From the NCBI GenBank assembly GCA_021777765.1, contig JAJYDF010000002.1:174999-238998 (forward strand): 64,000 nt of DNA. The letters run 5' to 3'. Shown here in pieces: positions 56,868-64,000 of this stretch. The notes below the pieces were generated by a model. It did no database searches. It worked only from the letters and a program-made list of their open reading frames with translations, and was not told where the DNA came from. Every line of letters begins with the position of its first letter. Within the stretch, counting starts at the first letter, position 1. Origin of the DNA: Pseudomonadota bacterium. GTDB lineage: Bacteria > Pseudomonadota > Gammaproteobacteria > DASZBR01. A program made the translations under genes and the position numbers.

Positions 56868-57062
56868 GACATATTCTCCTTATCATTGTTGCTATTGGTG
56901 CGTTTATCAAGAGATTAGACAATGCCTATTATTTAGCGCTCCCCAAATTTAGGGAGGTAGACAAGTAAAAATCCATGTGCTAATTAATATGGGTATAACA
57001 AGGAATTAATAGAGGCAGGGAATATGCCGCGCAGGATCTTCAAGGATATAGGAGGATTTACC

Positions 57063-57971
57063 ATGCGACATTTCAATTACAACTGTCATCAGTCATGTTT
57101 TCATCACACAATATCTACTTCACAAAACATTGAAAATCCATCTAATAATATTAATGTGTCAGATATATTTCGAAATATATCTTCTATCGGTGAGATCAAC
57201 TTTAATTTTAATGATTACAATTTTATTCCTACTATTTATAACAGAGAAAAAATTGCCGCCATGAGCAAAGATTTATTTTTACGCTGTGGATTTAACCGTT
57301 TTGCTGTGTTAATCAAATATAACAACCAAAGTTATTGGCTTTCCAATAATTATCAAGAATTAACTATTCCCTATCATGTGTTTAAATTACAACAATTGGA
57401 TGTCAGTTTAATCAGTACATCATTTATGAAACAGTGTCATTATTTTCCTGATTTAGAAATCCATGATCCCTTATATAATATGTATAAATTGATTTTGAAT
57501 GATATATTTAACCTACACCTTATTTATACTTTACATCGTGGTTGTAGTGAGTGTCATATTTTTTTGTTTGCGCTTGATACACAACCGGTTATTGAAACAC
57601 ATAATATTAAATTAATTTATCGTCAGTCTTACCATGCATTTGAAAATTTTATTTTAAACATTTTAGATGAAATGATATTTAGCTTTACATTAACAAATCC
57701 ATCCATTAAAAATTCCAGATTATTTTATGACAATGATTTTAGAAAAAGGGTCATTAAAAATGAAATTATAGAATCATTGGAAGAAATGACCACACAGGAA
57801 ATTACTTGTTTACATTGGTCAAGCTTTGGCAAAACTGCTGTCGAAATTGCATTAATTCTAAACATTTCTCCTCATACTGTTCGACAACATATTAAAAATG
57901 CAATTAAAAAATTACATTCAGCTAATATTACTCAGGCTGTTTATAAAGCAAAATGTTTGGATCTGATTTAA
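57063..57971 (+). CDS. LuxR-type transcriptional regulator
   Basis: A 302-residue regulator. The last 65 residues form a LuxR/FixJ helix-turn-helix (EMTTQEITCLHWSSFGKTAV followed by EIALILNISPHTVRQHIKNA). The N-terminal 220 residues are a likely sensor domain without a recognised family; no receiver-domain Asp pattern is seen. The ATG at 57063 has a perfect AGGAGG ribosome site; an upstream ATG at 57024 is possible. Single gene, divergent from the lysozyme cluster. It may respond to a ligand as in quorum-type or growth-phase regulators, but this is not shown. Confidence 0.8.
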   Translation: MRHFNYNCHQSCFHHTISTSQNIENPSNNINVSDIFRNISSIGEINFNFNDYNFIPTIYNREKIAAMSKDLFLRCGFNRFAVLIKYNNQSYWLSNNYQELTIPYHVFKLQQLDVSLISTSFMKQCHYFPDLEIHDPLYNMYKLILNDIFNLHLIYTLHRGCSECHIFLFALDTQPVIETHNIKLIYRQSYHAFENFILNILDEMIFSFTLTNPSIKNSRLFYDNDFRKRVIKNEIIESLEEMTTQEITCLHWSSFGKTAVEIALILNISPHTVRQHIKNAIKKLHSANITQAVYKAKCLDLI

Positions 57972-58088
57972 TTCATTTTATTTGTTACTCTCCTCATTTA
58001 CTTTGCTTCTCTGATAATTGATTGGTATGATCGCTATCTTTCTATAGTAATTATCCATAATAATTTTGTTATGTGTAGGTAAAATCGT

Positions 58089-59993
58089 ATGTCTCAAATC
58101 CGCATTCTTGATCCACAATTAGCTAATCAAATTGCTGCTGGTGAAGTTGTTGAACGTCCTTCATCTGTCATTAAAGAATTAGTAGAAAATAGTTTAGATG
58201 CTGGCGCTAAACGTATTGATATTGATATTGAAAAAGGGGGAATACAGTTAATTCGTATTCGAGATGATGGGCATGGTATTGCGAAAGAAGAATTAAATTT
58301 AGCACTAAGTCGACATGCTACCAGTAAAATTAGTAGTTTGGATGATTTGGAGCGCGTCCTTAGTTTCGGTTTTCGTGGTGAGGCATTGGCTAGTATCAGT
58401 TCTGTTTCGCGCATGACATTATCATCAACCATTGCTGAAGCAACATCAGGGTGGCAAATTAAAGCGGAGGGGCGCGATCCAGATACAACATTATCACCGG
58501 TTGCACACCCTCGTGGTACAACAATAGAAGTGCGTGATTTATTTTTTAATACACCTGCACGACGCAAATTTTTAAGATCTGAAACGACTGAATTTGGTCA
58601 TATTGAAGAAGTTGTACGAAGAATAGGCTTAAGTTGTTTTGATGTTGCTATTCAATTGCGTCATAACCAAAAAAATATTTTGCAATTACGTCCCGCCATT
58701 GAAATGATTGATCGTGAACAACGTATTGCAGGAATCTGTGGTAATGCATTTTTAGAAAATGCATTACATATCGATGTTTCTTCGCATAATATGCATCTTT
58801 ATGGCTGGATTGCATTACCCACATTTTCACGTAGCCAAACTGATCTGCAATATGTGTATATTAATGGCCGCATGATAAAAGATAAATTAATCTCTCATGC
58901 CGTTCGCCAAGCTTATCATGATGTACTTTATAATGGCCGACATCCTGCTTATGTTTTATATTTAGAAATTGATCCACTGAGTGTTGATGTTAATGCGCAT
59001 CCAGCAAAACATGAAGTGCGTTTTCGTGATAGCCGTTCAGTTTATGATTTTATTTTGCGACGTATTCAAGAGGTGTTAGCAAATACTAAACCCAATAATA
59101 TTGTTAACCCAGTAAGTTCAAATACAAATAATAATATCCAATCAATTATTGATACTTCATCTAATTCAATTCCAATTAAAAATATTTCACTCAACACACC
59201 TGCTAAGGAATCATCGGTCAATTATTTTACAAAACCTGCAACTCAACATGTTCTACCGTTACAAGTCAGAGAACAAGTTGCAGCATATCAAGCCTTGCAT
59301 AATCCACCAGAAATAAAATTAGATATGCAAAATATTTCTGAAAATAATTCTGAAAATGTGGTAATAGAACGCGTTGAGCAAAATGAAAGTCATCATGATG
59401 TGAGTGATTCTCCACCTTTAGGATATGCTATAGCGCAATTACATGGCATTTATATTCTGGCACAAAATAAAAATGGCCTTATTATTGTTGATATGCACGC
59501 AGCGCATGAAAGAATTGCTTATGAAAAAATGAAAAAAATAATTGATGGTGAACCCATTAAAACACAATATTTGTTAATTCCTATCACCGTTAATTTAAAT
59601 AATAAAGAAATTAATTGTATTGATGAACATCAGGAAATATTTAAACAATGTGGCTTTGATATAGCCAAATTGACTCCAGAAACCATTGTGGTTCGACAAA
59701 TTCCTGCATTATTAACGGATGTTGATATTGCGCAATTAATTCACGATCTTGCTGCAGATTTATTAACCTACGAATCGACAGATCGTGTTAAACAACAATT
59801 ACAAGAAATGTTGGGAACCATGGCATGTCATAGTGCTGTTAGAGCTAATCGACAATTATCAATTACTGAGATGAATGCGCTGTTACGTGATATGGAAAAT
59901 ACAGAACGCAGTAATCAATGTAATCACGGACGTCCCACATGGGTTGCGATGAGCATGGCTGATTTAGATAAATTATTTTTGCGTGGACGATGA
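58089..59993 (+). CDS. mutL: DNA mismatch repair protein MutL
   Basis: A 634-residue GHKL ATPase that couples MutS recognition to strand incision. N-terminal motifs: [25 protein letters not shown] and [13 protein letters not shown]. After a disordered linker (about 330-420) comes the C-terminal dimerisation domain with [14 protein letters not shown]. This fits the metal-dependent endonuclease motif DQHA(X)2E(X)4E apart from Met for Gln. [13 protein letters not shown] and [11 protein letters not shown] follow. So this is likely an endonuclease-type MutL, unlike that of E. coli, which relies on MutH. Overlaps miaA by four bases. Confidence 0.95.
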   Translation: MSQIRILDPQLANQIAAGEVVERPSSVIKELVENSLDAGAKRIDIDIEKGGIQLIRIRDDGHGIAKEELNLALSRHATSKISSLDDLERVLSFGFRGEALASISSVSRMTLSSTIAEATSGWQIKAEGRDPDTTLSPVAHPRGTTIEVRDLFFNTPARRKFLRSETTEFGHIEEVVRRIGLSCFDVAIQLRHNQKNILQLRPAIEMIDREQRIAGICGNAFLENALHIDVSSHNMHLYGWIALPTFSRSQTDLQYVYINGRMIKDKLISHAVRQAYHDVLYNGRHPAYVLYLEIDPLSVDVNAHPAKHEVRFRDSRSVYDFILRRIQEVLANTKPNNIVNPVSSNTNNNIQSIIDTSSNSIPIKNISLNTPAKESSVNYFTKPATQHVLPLQVREQVAAYQALHNPPEIKLDMQNISENNSENVVIERVEQNESHHDVSDSPPLGYAIAQLHGIYILAQNKNGLIIVDMHAAHERIAYEKMKKIIDGEPIKTQYLLIPITVNLNNKEINCIDEHQEIFKQCGFDIAKLTPETIVVRQIPALLTDVDIAQLIHDLAADLLTYESTDRVKQQLQEMLGTMACHSAVRANRQLSITEMNALLRDMENTERSNQCNHGRPTWVAMSMADLDKLFLRGR

Positions 59994-60925
59994 AAAGCAA
60001 TAACACTGTCATTTTTTTAATGGGGCCTACTGCTTCTGGTAAAACGGATGTCGCCATTAAATTAACTCAAATATTTCCCATTGATATTATTAGTGTTGAT
60101 TCAGCGATGATCTATAGGGGCATGGATATAGGTACGGCTAAACCAAATAATAGTATTCTTGCAAATGCACCTCATCGCTTAACCGATATTTGTGATCCCC
60201 ATGAAAATTATTCTGCAGCACAATTTTGTGAAGATGCTTATAACGAAATAACGTCTATTTTTAACACAAAAAGGATTCCATTATTGGTGGGCGGAACAAT
60301 GATGTATTTTAAAGCCTTACAACAAGGTCTTTCACCATTACCAACTGCAGATGACGCTATTAGACAAAAAATATTAGCAGAAGCTCAACAATTGGGTTGG
60401 GTAGCATTACATGACAAACTAAAAAAAATAGATCCTGAATCAGCGAAACGAATTCATCCTAATGATCCACAACGATTACAACGGGCATTAGAAATTTATG
60501 AGATTACGCAACAAAAACCTTCAGAAATATATGCGCAACAAAATAAATCTATTTTTCCATATAAAATGATTAATATTATCCTCGCCCCCAGCGATCGCGA
60601 TATATTGCGTGAAAGAATTGCAACACGGTTTCACAATATGCTGCAACAAGGATTTATTGAAGAAGTTGTGCGATTACGCGCGAGAGATGATTTAAATTTG
60701 AATATGCCTTCGATGCGTGCAGTAGGGTATAGGCAAGTGTGGGAATATTTGGATGGTAAATTAACTTATGATGAAATGGTTGAGCGGGGAATAATTGCGA
60801 CTAGACAATTAGCAAAGAGACAATTAACGTGGTTGCGAAATTGGCCAAATGCGCAATGGTTTGATAGTTTAGATGAGGATGTATTTGAAAAGATCAAAGA
60901 TTATATACGTTCCCATATAAAATAA
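59990..60925 (+). CDS. miaA: tRNA dimethylallyltransferase MiaA
   Basis: A 311-residue enzyme that transfers an isopentenyl group to A37 of tRNAs reading U-starting codons. The P-loop is [12 protein letters not shown], then [30 protein letters not shown] and [13 protein letters not shown]. Its start overlaps the mutL stop (ATGA), the classical mutL-miaA order. hfq, the usual next gene, is absent here. Confidence 0.95.
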   Translation: MKSNNTVIFLMGPTASGKTDVAIKLTQIFPIDIISVDSAMIYRGMDIGTAKPNNSILANAPHRLTDICDPHENYSAAQFCEDAYNEITSIFNTKRIPLLVGGTMMYFKALQQGLSPLPTADDAIRQKILAEAQQLGWVALHDKLKKIDPESAKRIHPNDPQRLQRALEIYEITQQKPSEIYAQQNKSIFPYKMINIILAPSDRDILRERIATRFHNMLQQGFIEEVVRLRARDDLNLNMPSMRAVGYRQVWEYLDGKLTYDEMVERGIIATRQLAKRQLTWLRNWPNAQWFDSLDEDVFEKIKDYIRSHIK

Positions 60926-60982
60926 TTAATGTTTATATTTCTTTTGGATTTTAAAATTAACCTTTACCCTCTCTATTTTTTT

Positions 60983-61005
60983 CCTTCTCCCCGAAGGGAA
61001 GAAGG
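60983..61005. repeat. Degenerate hairpin repeat, family 1
   Basis: CCTTCTCCCC, short loop, GGGAAGAAGG between miaA and the rhomboid gene. Imperfect relative of the hairpins at 27756 and 29780. Confidence 0.5.
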
Positions 61006-61039
61006 AAAAGAAATAAATTTTTGAGTGAAATATTGAATT

Positions 61040-61606
61040 ATGGATAACTTTATCAATCAATTAATACAAACATTGAATTTAATGCAGCAAAATGCGCTAA
61101 CAGCATTGTATGTCGTTGCTGTTTTTTGGGGTATTTATTTATTAGATGTTTTGCTCAATCATCGTTTGGTTATTTTAGGAATTTATCCTCGACATTTACT
61201 TGGCTTACCCGGTATTTTATTTAATACTTTTTTACATGGTAATTTTGAGCACTTATTTTTTAATTCAATTCCATTATTTGTTTTAGTCGATTTTGTGCTA
61301 ATGGAAGGTATGCATCAATTTTTAATGGTTAGCATTTACATAATCCTCGGTAGTGGTTTACTACTATGGTTAATGGGTCGTCGTGGTATTCATATTGGGG
61401 CTAGTAGTTTAATAAGCGGTTATTTTGGTTATTTAATTACTAACGCTTATCATCATCCATCCATTTCAGCAATTATTCTCGCCGTCATCTGTCTTTATTA
61501 TTTTAGTGGTATTTTATTGGGTCTTTTTCCTCAAGAAGACAAAGTTTCTTGGGAAGGGCATGTCTTTGGTTTTGTTACAGGCATTGCAGTAGCGTTATTA
61601 TCTTAA
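61040..61606 (+). CDS. Rhomboid-family intramembrane serine protease
   Basis: A 188-residue inner-membrane protein with six helices. The rhomboid catalytic Ser is in HIGASSLISGYFGYL (Ser122), the His in WEGHVFGFVTG (His174), and the L1/helix-2 segment FLHGNFEHLFFNS supplies the oxyanion-site His and Asn. Only the residue after the Ser departs from the commoner GASG. It cleaves membrane-helix substrates, none of which are known here. Confidence 0.8.
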   Translation: MDNFINQLIQTLNLMQQNALTALYVVAVFWGIYLLDVLLNHRLVILGIYPRHLLGLPGILFNTFLHGNFEHLFFNSIPLFVLVDFVLMEGMHQFLMVSIYIILGSGLLLWLMGRRGIHIGASSLISGYFGYLITNAYHHPSISAIILAVICLYYFSGILLGLFPQEDKVSWEGHVFGFVTGIAVALLS

Positions 61607-61784
61607 TATGTAAGCAAATTCGCACACCCAGTAATTACTGTACTGAAGCTAGTCAGAGATATTGGCTGAGTAACTCTACAAGATGGTTACCTAGATTCAC
61701 CTACGAACTAGCAACACTAAATTGAGTGATAATCATATAATATCAAGTACTAATGTCCTTTTATTAAACTTTTATACATTTGGT
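61607..61784 (+). other. Upstream region of the candidate small RNA
   Basis: Gene-free. A TGTAAG followed after six bases by CGCACA at 61611-61628 resembles half of a GacA/LetA-type box, about 160 bases before the proposed RNA start. The right half does not match, so this is weak. No other signal seen. Confidence 0.2.
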
Positions 61785-61918
61785 AATCTTGTCGCCACAA
61801 AAGGAAGTTGTCTCAAGTAGCAGGATGCAATCACTTGAGTTTTAAGGGATGAAAATGCATGCAAGGCAGAGCACATTGTTTAAGCAAACGGATTGGCTAA
61901 ACAATGTGCGTTTTTATA
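61785..61918 (+). ncRNA. Candidate CsrA/RsmA-sequestering small RNA
   Basis: A -10-like TATACA lies at 61773-61778, so transcription could start near 61785. The next 130 bases carry four GGA motifs, at 61803, 61823, 61847 and 61890. Two are displayed in hairpin loops: ACAA..AAGGA..TTGT, and GCAGGATGC nested inside CTCAAGT/ACTTGAG. The last lies in the loop of a 12-base-pair terminator hairpin. Such an array of A(N)GGA loops ending in a terminator is the design of RsmY/RsmZ/CsrB RNAs, which titrate CsrA in Legionella and relatives. No reading frame occupies the stretch. Confidence 0.4.
61871..61915 (+). terminator. Rho-independent terminator (plus strand) of the candidate small RNA
   Basis: Perfect 12-base-pair stem (GCACATTGTTTA with its complement), 15-base loop and GTTTTT. 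The T run exists only in the plus direction, although the only annotated gene nearby, hemerythrin, ends here from the minus side. A plus-strand transcript must therefore end here. Confidence 0.8.
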
Positions 61919-62591
61919 AAAGTATCTTTTGTTTTAATTGTTCCATTTCTTTAGTACTCAATACTTTTCCTGCAACACTCATTAAATCTTGCAATTTCTC
62001 GGTTGTTAAACCGTTAAATAAAGCGACTCTTTCATCTGGATTAAGCGCTGGTAACATAACTGCATACGATAAGCGGGTCTCAGCTATAGTAAAACTCGAT
62101 ATCAATTTCATAATGGCGTTTAATATTTCTTCGTCGGAATAATTTTGCCACAATAATTGAGTAATCTTGTGTTCTTCTTCGTGCAGATGTAATAAATATT
62201 CACCCACAAAATAATTCATTGCTTGATAAAATTGATGTCCACATTGAGCACGTCGTGCAGGATCAGCAAATTTAAGAATTTCATCAAAATGAGTACATAA
62301 ATTATTCAATAAAAGATCTTGCTGTACATGATCAGCTTCCAGTCTGTGTTCCATTTCAGGCACATTTTTCTTCAATAAGGGATGAATAAATTGATCTTCA
62401 TGTCTGGCATGATCACGCAAAAGATTTATTAAATTGTTAAATTTACTCTGTAAATTTTCTAAAGCTTGTGCATCATTAAATTGCGTAGTGCCTGCTAAAA
62501 TAATGAAATCAAATAATTCTTTGCGAATTCCTTTATGTACTTGATCATAGATCGGTATGCGATTGGTAAACGCCATTAATTGTTGCGACAT
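61914..62591 (-). CDS. Hemerythrin (HHE)-domain protein
   Basis: A 225-residue di-iron helical-bundle protein. Candidate ligands: DQVHKGIRKEL near 20, RDHARHEDQFIHPLL near 62-72, LEADHVQQDL near 87 and LHLHEEEHKIT near 138. An additional C-terminal helical region of about 70 residues is present. Hemerythrin-like proteins bind oxygen or nitric oxide, or repair iron-sulfur clusters. The exact role is not known. Divergent from a LysR gene 130 bases away that may regulate it. Confidence 0.8.
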   Translation of the reverse strand: MSQQLMAFTNRIPIYDQVHKGIRKELFDFIILAGTTQFNDAQALENLQSKFNNLINLLRDHARHEDQFIHPLLKKNVPEMEHRLEADHVQQDLLLNNLCTHFDEILKFADPARRAQCGHQFYQAMNYFVGEYLLHLHEEEHKITQLLWQNYSDEEILNAIMKLISSFTIAETRLSYAVMLPALNPDERVALFNGLTTEKLQDLMSVAGKVLSTKEMEQLKQKILL

Positions 62592-62718
62592 ACTTATACC
62601 TCATAGATAAATATTAAAATAACAATCATTACAAACTGTGAAAATGTTAAATAAATACAATCTATTTGACAAATTATGATTTATTATGATATCTATAATT
62701 TTTTTTATAGATACGTTT

Positions 62719-63624
62719 ATGTTTGATCGTACATTTTTAAATACATTTCTAGTGGTTTATCGCACCGGCTCGCAATCCTTAGCAGCCGATTCACTCCATT
62801 TAACGCAACCCGCCATCTCACAACAGTTAAAACAATTAGAAGCGCGCATTGGACGATCTTTATTTATTAAACAAGGTCGCAACATAAAACCGACCATGGC
62901 AGCACATCAATTAGCATTTGCTATTGGAGCGCATATAGATGCTTTAGATAAGGCATGGCAAAATTTCAGGCCAACAAATTCTTCTGCTGGGGGTGTAGTT
63001 TATTTTGGTGGCATCGCTGAATTTTTTGGATCGGTAATTGCGCCACATATTTCTCCTTTAATTGGCAACAATATTCAAATCCGTTTTGAAATAGGTCACG
63101 ACATTTTATTAGAAAAATTGTTACAAAATGAACTCGACCTTGCGCAATTTTGTGCGCATATTGTTCATCCAGAAATTGAAGTTGAAAAATTGTATCAACA
63201 AGATTTTCTCTTGGTAGGTCATCCGAAATTAACAAAAAAAATTAAGCCAAAACCATCAAAAAATAGCAATATTAATATAATTGATCAGATGCCATGGATT
63301 GCCTACGATGAGAGTTTATTATTTATCAAAGAATACTACCAAACCGTTTTTAATAAAGATTTTACTGGCAATGTGTTACTGATGATAAAAGATTTATGGT
63401 CAATTGCAGAAGCGGTTGCTGGAGGAGCGGGAATAACGGTATTGCCTTCCTATTTTTGCAAGAAATATCTTAATAATGGCTCAATGGCTATTTTATATAA
63501 ACCTAAGATTCAACCTACACATCATTTTTATTTAGGTTGGAAAAAAGGGGCTATGAAAAATCCACGGATAGCGAAAGTGAGAGAAATAGTTAAACATATA
63601 GTGATGGCTAAAAATGTTGTGTGA
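62719..63624 (+). CDS. LysR-type transcriptional regulator
   Basis: A 301-residue regulator. The N-terminal winged helix-turn-helix is FLVVYRTGSQSLAADSLHLT followed by QPAISQQLKQLEARIGRSLF, and the periplasmic-binding-like effector domain follows (about 90-290; VVYFGGIAEFFGSVIAPHI). The ATG at 62719 is preferred: a TATAAT lies at 62693-62698, just downstream of the alternative ATG at 62686. No ribosome site is visible. Effector unknown. It may control the divergent hemerythrin gene, the usual LysR arrangement. Confidence 0.88.
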   Translation: MFDRTFLNTFLVVYRTGSQSLAADSLHLTQPAISQQLKQLEARIGRSLFIKQGRNIKPTMAAHQLAFAIGAHIDALDKAWQNFRPTNSSAGGVVYFGGIAEFFGSVIAPHISPLIGNNIQIRFEIGHDILLEKLLQNELDLAQFCAHIVHPEIEVEKLYQQDFLLVGHPKLTKKIKPKPSKNSNINIIDQMPWIAYDESLLFIKEYYQTVFNKDFTGNVLLMIKDLWSIAEAVAGGAGITVLPSYFCKKYLNNGSMAILYKPKIQPTHHFYLGWKKGAMKNPRIAKVREIVKHIVMAKNVV

Positions 63625-63663
63625 TATAGCGTTGAATTAAATATGTCATTCTTTATGATTCTC

Positions 63664-63683
63664 CTTCATCCGCCTTCGGCACC
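63664..63683. repeat. Partial copy of intergenic repeat family 1
   Basis: Carries TCATCCGCCTTCGGCACC, identical to the first half of the unit at 29759-29803, without the following hairpin. Confidence 0.55.
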
Positions 63684-63698
63684 TGTTTTTAAGTGAAC

Positions 63699-63791
63699 CG
63701 TAGTCTGGGTGCAGCAAATGAAAATTTTTATTTATATTTCATACTTATATATTACTAATAAACAATGTTTAAAACAAAGGCGTAACCCGGG
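63699..63791 (-). repeat. Dispersed intergenic repeat, family 2, second copy
   Basis: In reverse orientation, matches the ends of 44154-44246. A shorter piece (TTTTTCAACATATTCATTTG) recurs at 63857-63876. Confidence 0.6.
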
Positions 63792-63818
63792 AATAAATAC
63801 TCCCGGGCTACGCCTTTG
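63775..63818. repeat. Strong intergenic hairpin
   Basis: Arms CAAAGGCGTAACCCGGGA and TCCCGGGCTACGCCTTTG pair over 18 positions with one mismatch, around an 8-base loop. It sits at the edge of the family 2 repeat and is GC-rich against its surroundings. Confidence 0.7.
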
Positions 63819-64000
63819 CAAATAATATCCTATGGTATATTGCAAAATTTACTGCTTTTTTCAACATATTCATTTGCTTCATATATGGACCCTGCCCAAT
63901 TGCAATAGGTAACAGTCATTTTTTTAGCAAAATAAAAGTTGAGATGCAGTCATATATTCGGTCTTTAATTAAGTGATATACGTTCACTTGGACCCTGATA
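63819..64000. other. Gene-free right edge
   Basis: AT-rich sequence with two copies of TGGACCCTG about 100 bases apart (near 63886 and 63989). The minus strand from the edge reads YQGPSERISLN and a stop, which could be the end of a gene, perhaps a transposase, lying outside the window. Too short to decide. Confidence 0.3.

Noticed and set aside
63890..64000. Insertion-sequence end at the right edge
   Set aside because: Only a short terminal peptide and two TGGACCCTG copies are visible; not enough to call a transposase.
1..64000. CRISPR arrays, rRNA and tRNA genes
   Set aside because: No regularly spaced repeats and no recognisable tRNA or rRNA sequence were found in the intergenic gaps.

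Overview
The window is AT-rich chromosomal DNA from a gammaproteobacterium. Several genes are characteristic of that class: mutL-miaA with a 4-base overlap, ubiK, zapD, a YejM/PbgA-type lipopolysaccharide regulator, an FkpA/Mip-like PPIase, AmpG, DedD-like SPOR protein plus cvpA, comM, and a UbiH/UbiF-family hydroxylase. An ankyrin-repeat protein, a large coiled-coil protein with a Glu/Lys-rich tail, and a protein with a J domain at its C-terminus look like candidate secreted effectors. With the AT-rich composition they suggest a host-associated member of the Legionellales/Coxiella-like group. That placement is inference; no rRNA or tRNA gene was seen.

Layout. 1-8000: recQ (runs off the left edge), a D-amino-acid oxidase-like gene, a DUF218 protein, a KimA-like potassium transporter, an AbiEii-type nucleotidyltransferase with a small partner, a methyltransferase and a protein with a HEPN-like RX4H motif. 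8250-12760: a minus-strand operon of nitrilase, cation efflux pump and a hybrid DsbD. 13000-19500: candidate effectors, an alcohol dehydrogenase and dps. 19500-30900: the glycine cleavage genes gcvT-gcvH-gcvPA and gcvPB, all on the minus strand. About 6.9 kb separates gcvPA from gcvPB. That segment holds a DUF4143 ATPase, a PIN-like gene without an obvious start codon, a frameshifted pentapeptide-type membrane protein, a secreted NTF2-like gene and decayed copies of two of these. 31100-36800: a YefM/ParE-type toxin-antitoxin pair with a palindromic operator, an APH-fold kinase, an NlpC/P60 lipoprotein, a ubiquinone-pathway hydroxylase and zapD.

36960-42070 is a compact stress/DNA-repair block: a KGG-type small protein, the bacterial NHEJ pair ligD-ku, a DUF3175 protein, a short-chain dehydrogenase and a small basic protein. 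42500-51600 is mostly plus-strand housekeeping: ubiK, type II NADH dehydrogenase, comM, FKBP, AmpG, an APC permease, a SPOR protein and cvpA. 51650-64000 holds a small secreted protein, tyrS, yejM-like, GNAT, a His-rich protein overlapping a T4-type lysozyme, a LuxR-type regulator, mutL, miaA, a rhomboid protease, hemerythrin and a LysR regulator.

Between the rhomboid and hemerythrin genes, a short intergenic stretch has four GGA motifs, small hairpins and a strong terminator. It looks like a CsrA/RsmA-binding small RNA and is the most interesting non-coding signal here. Two families of dispersed hairpin repeats recur in the intergenic gaps.
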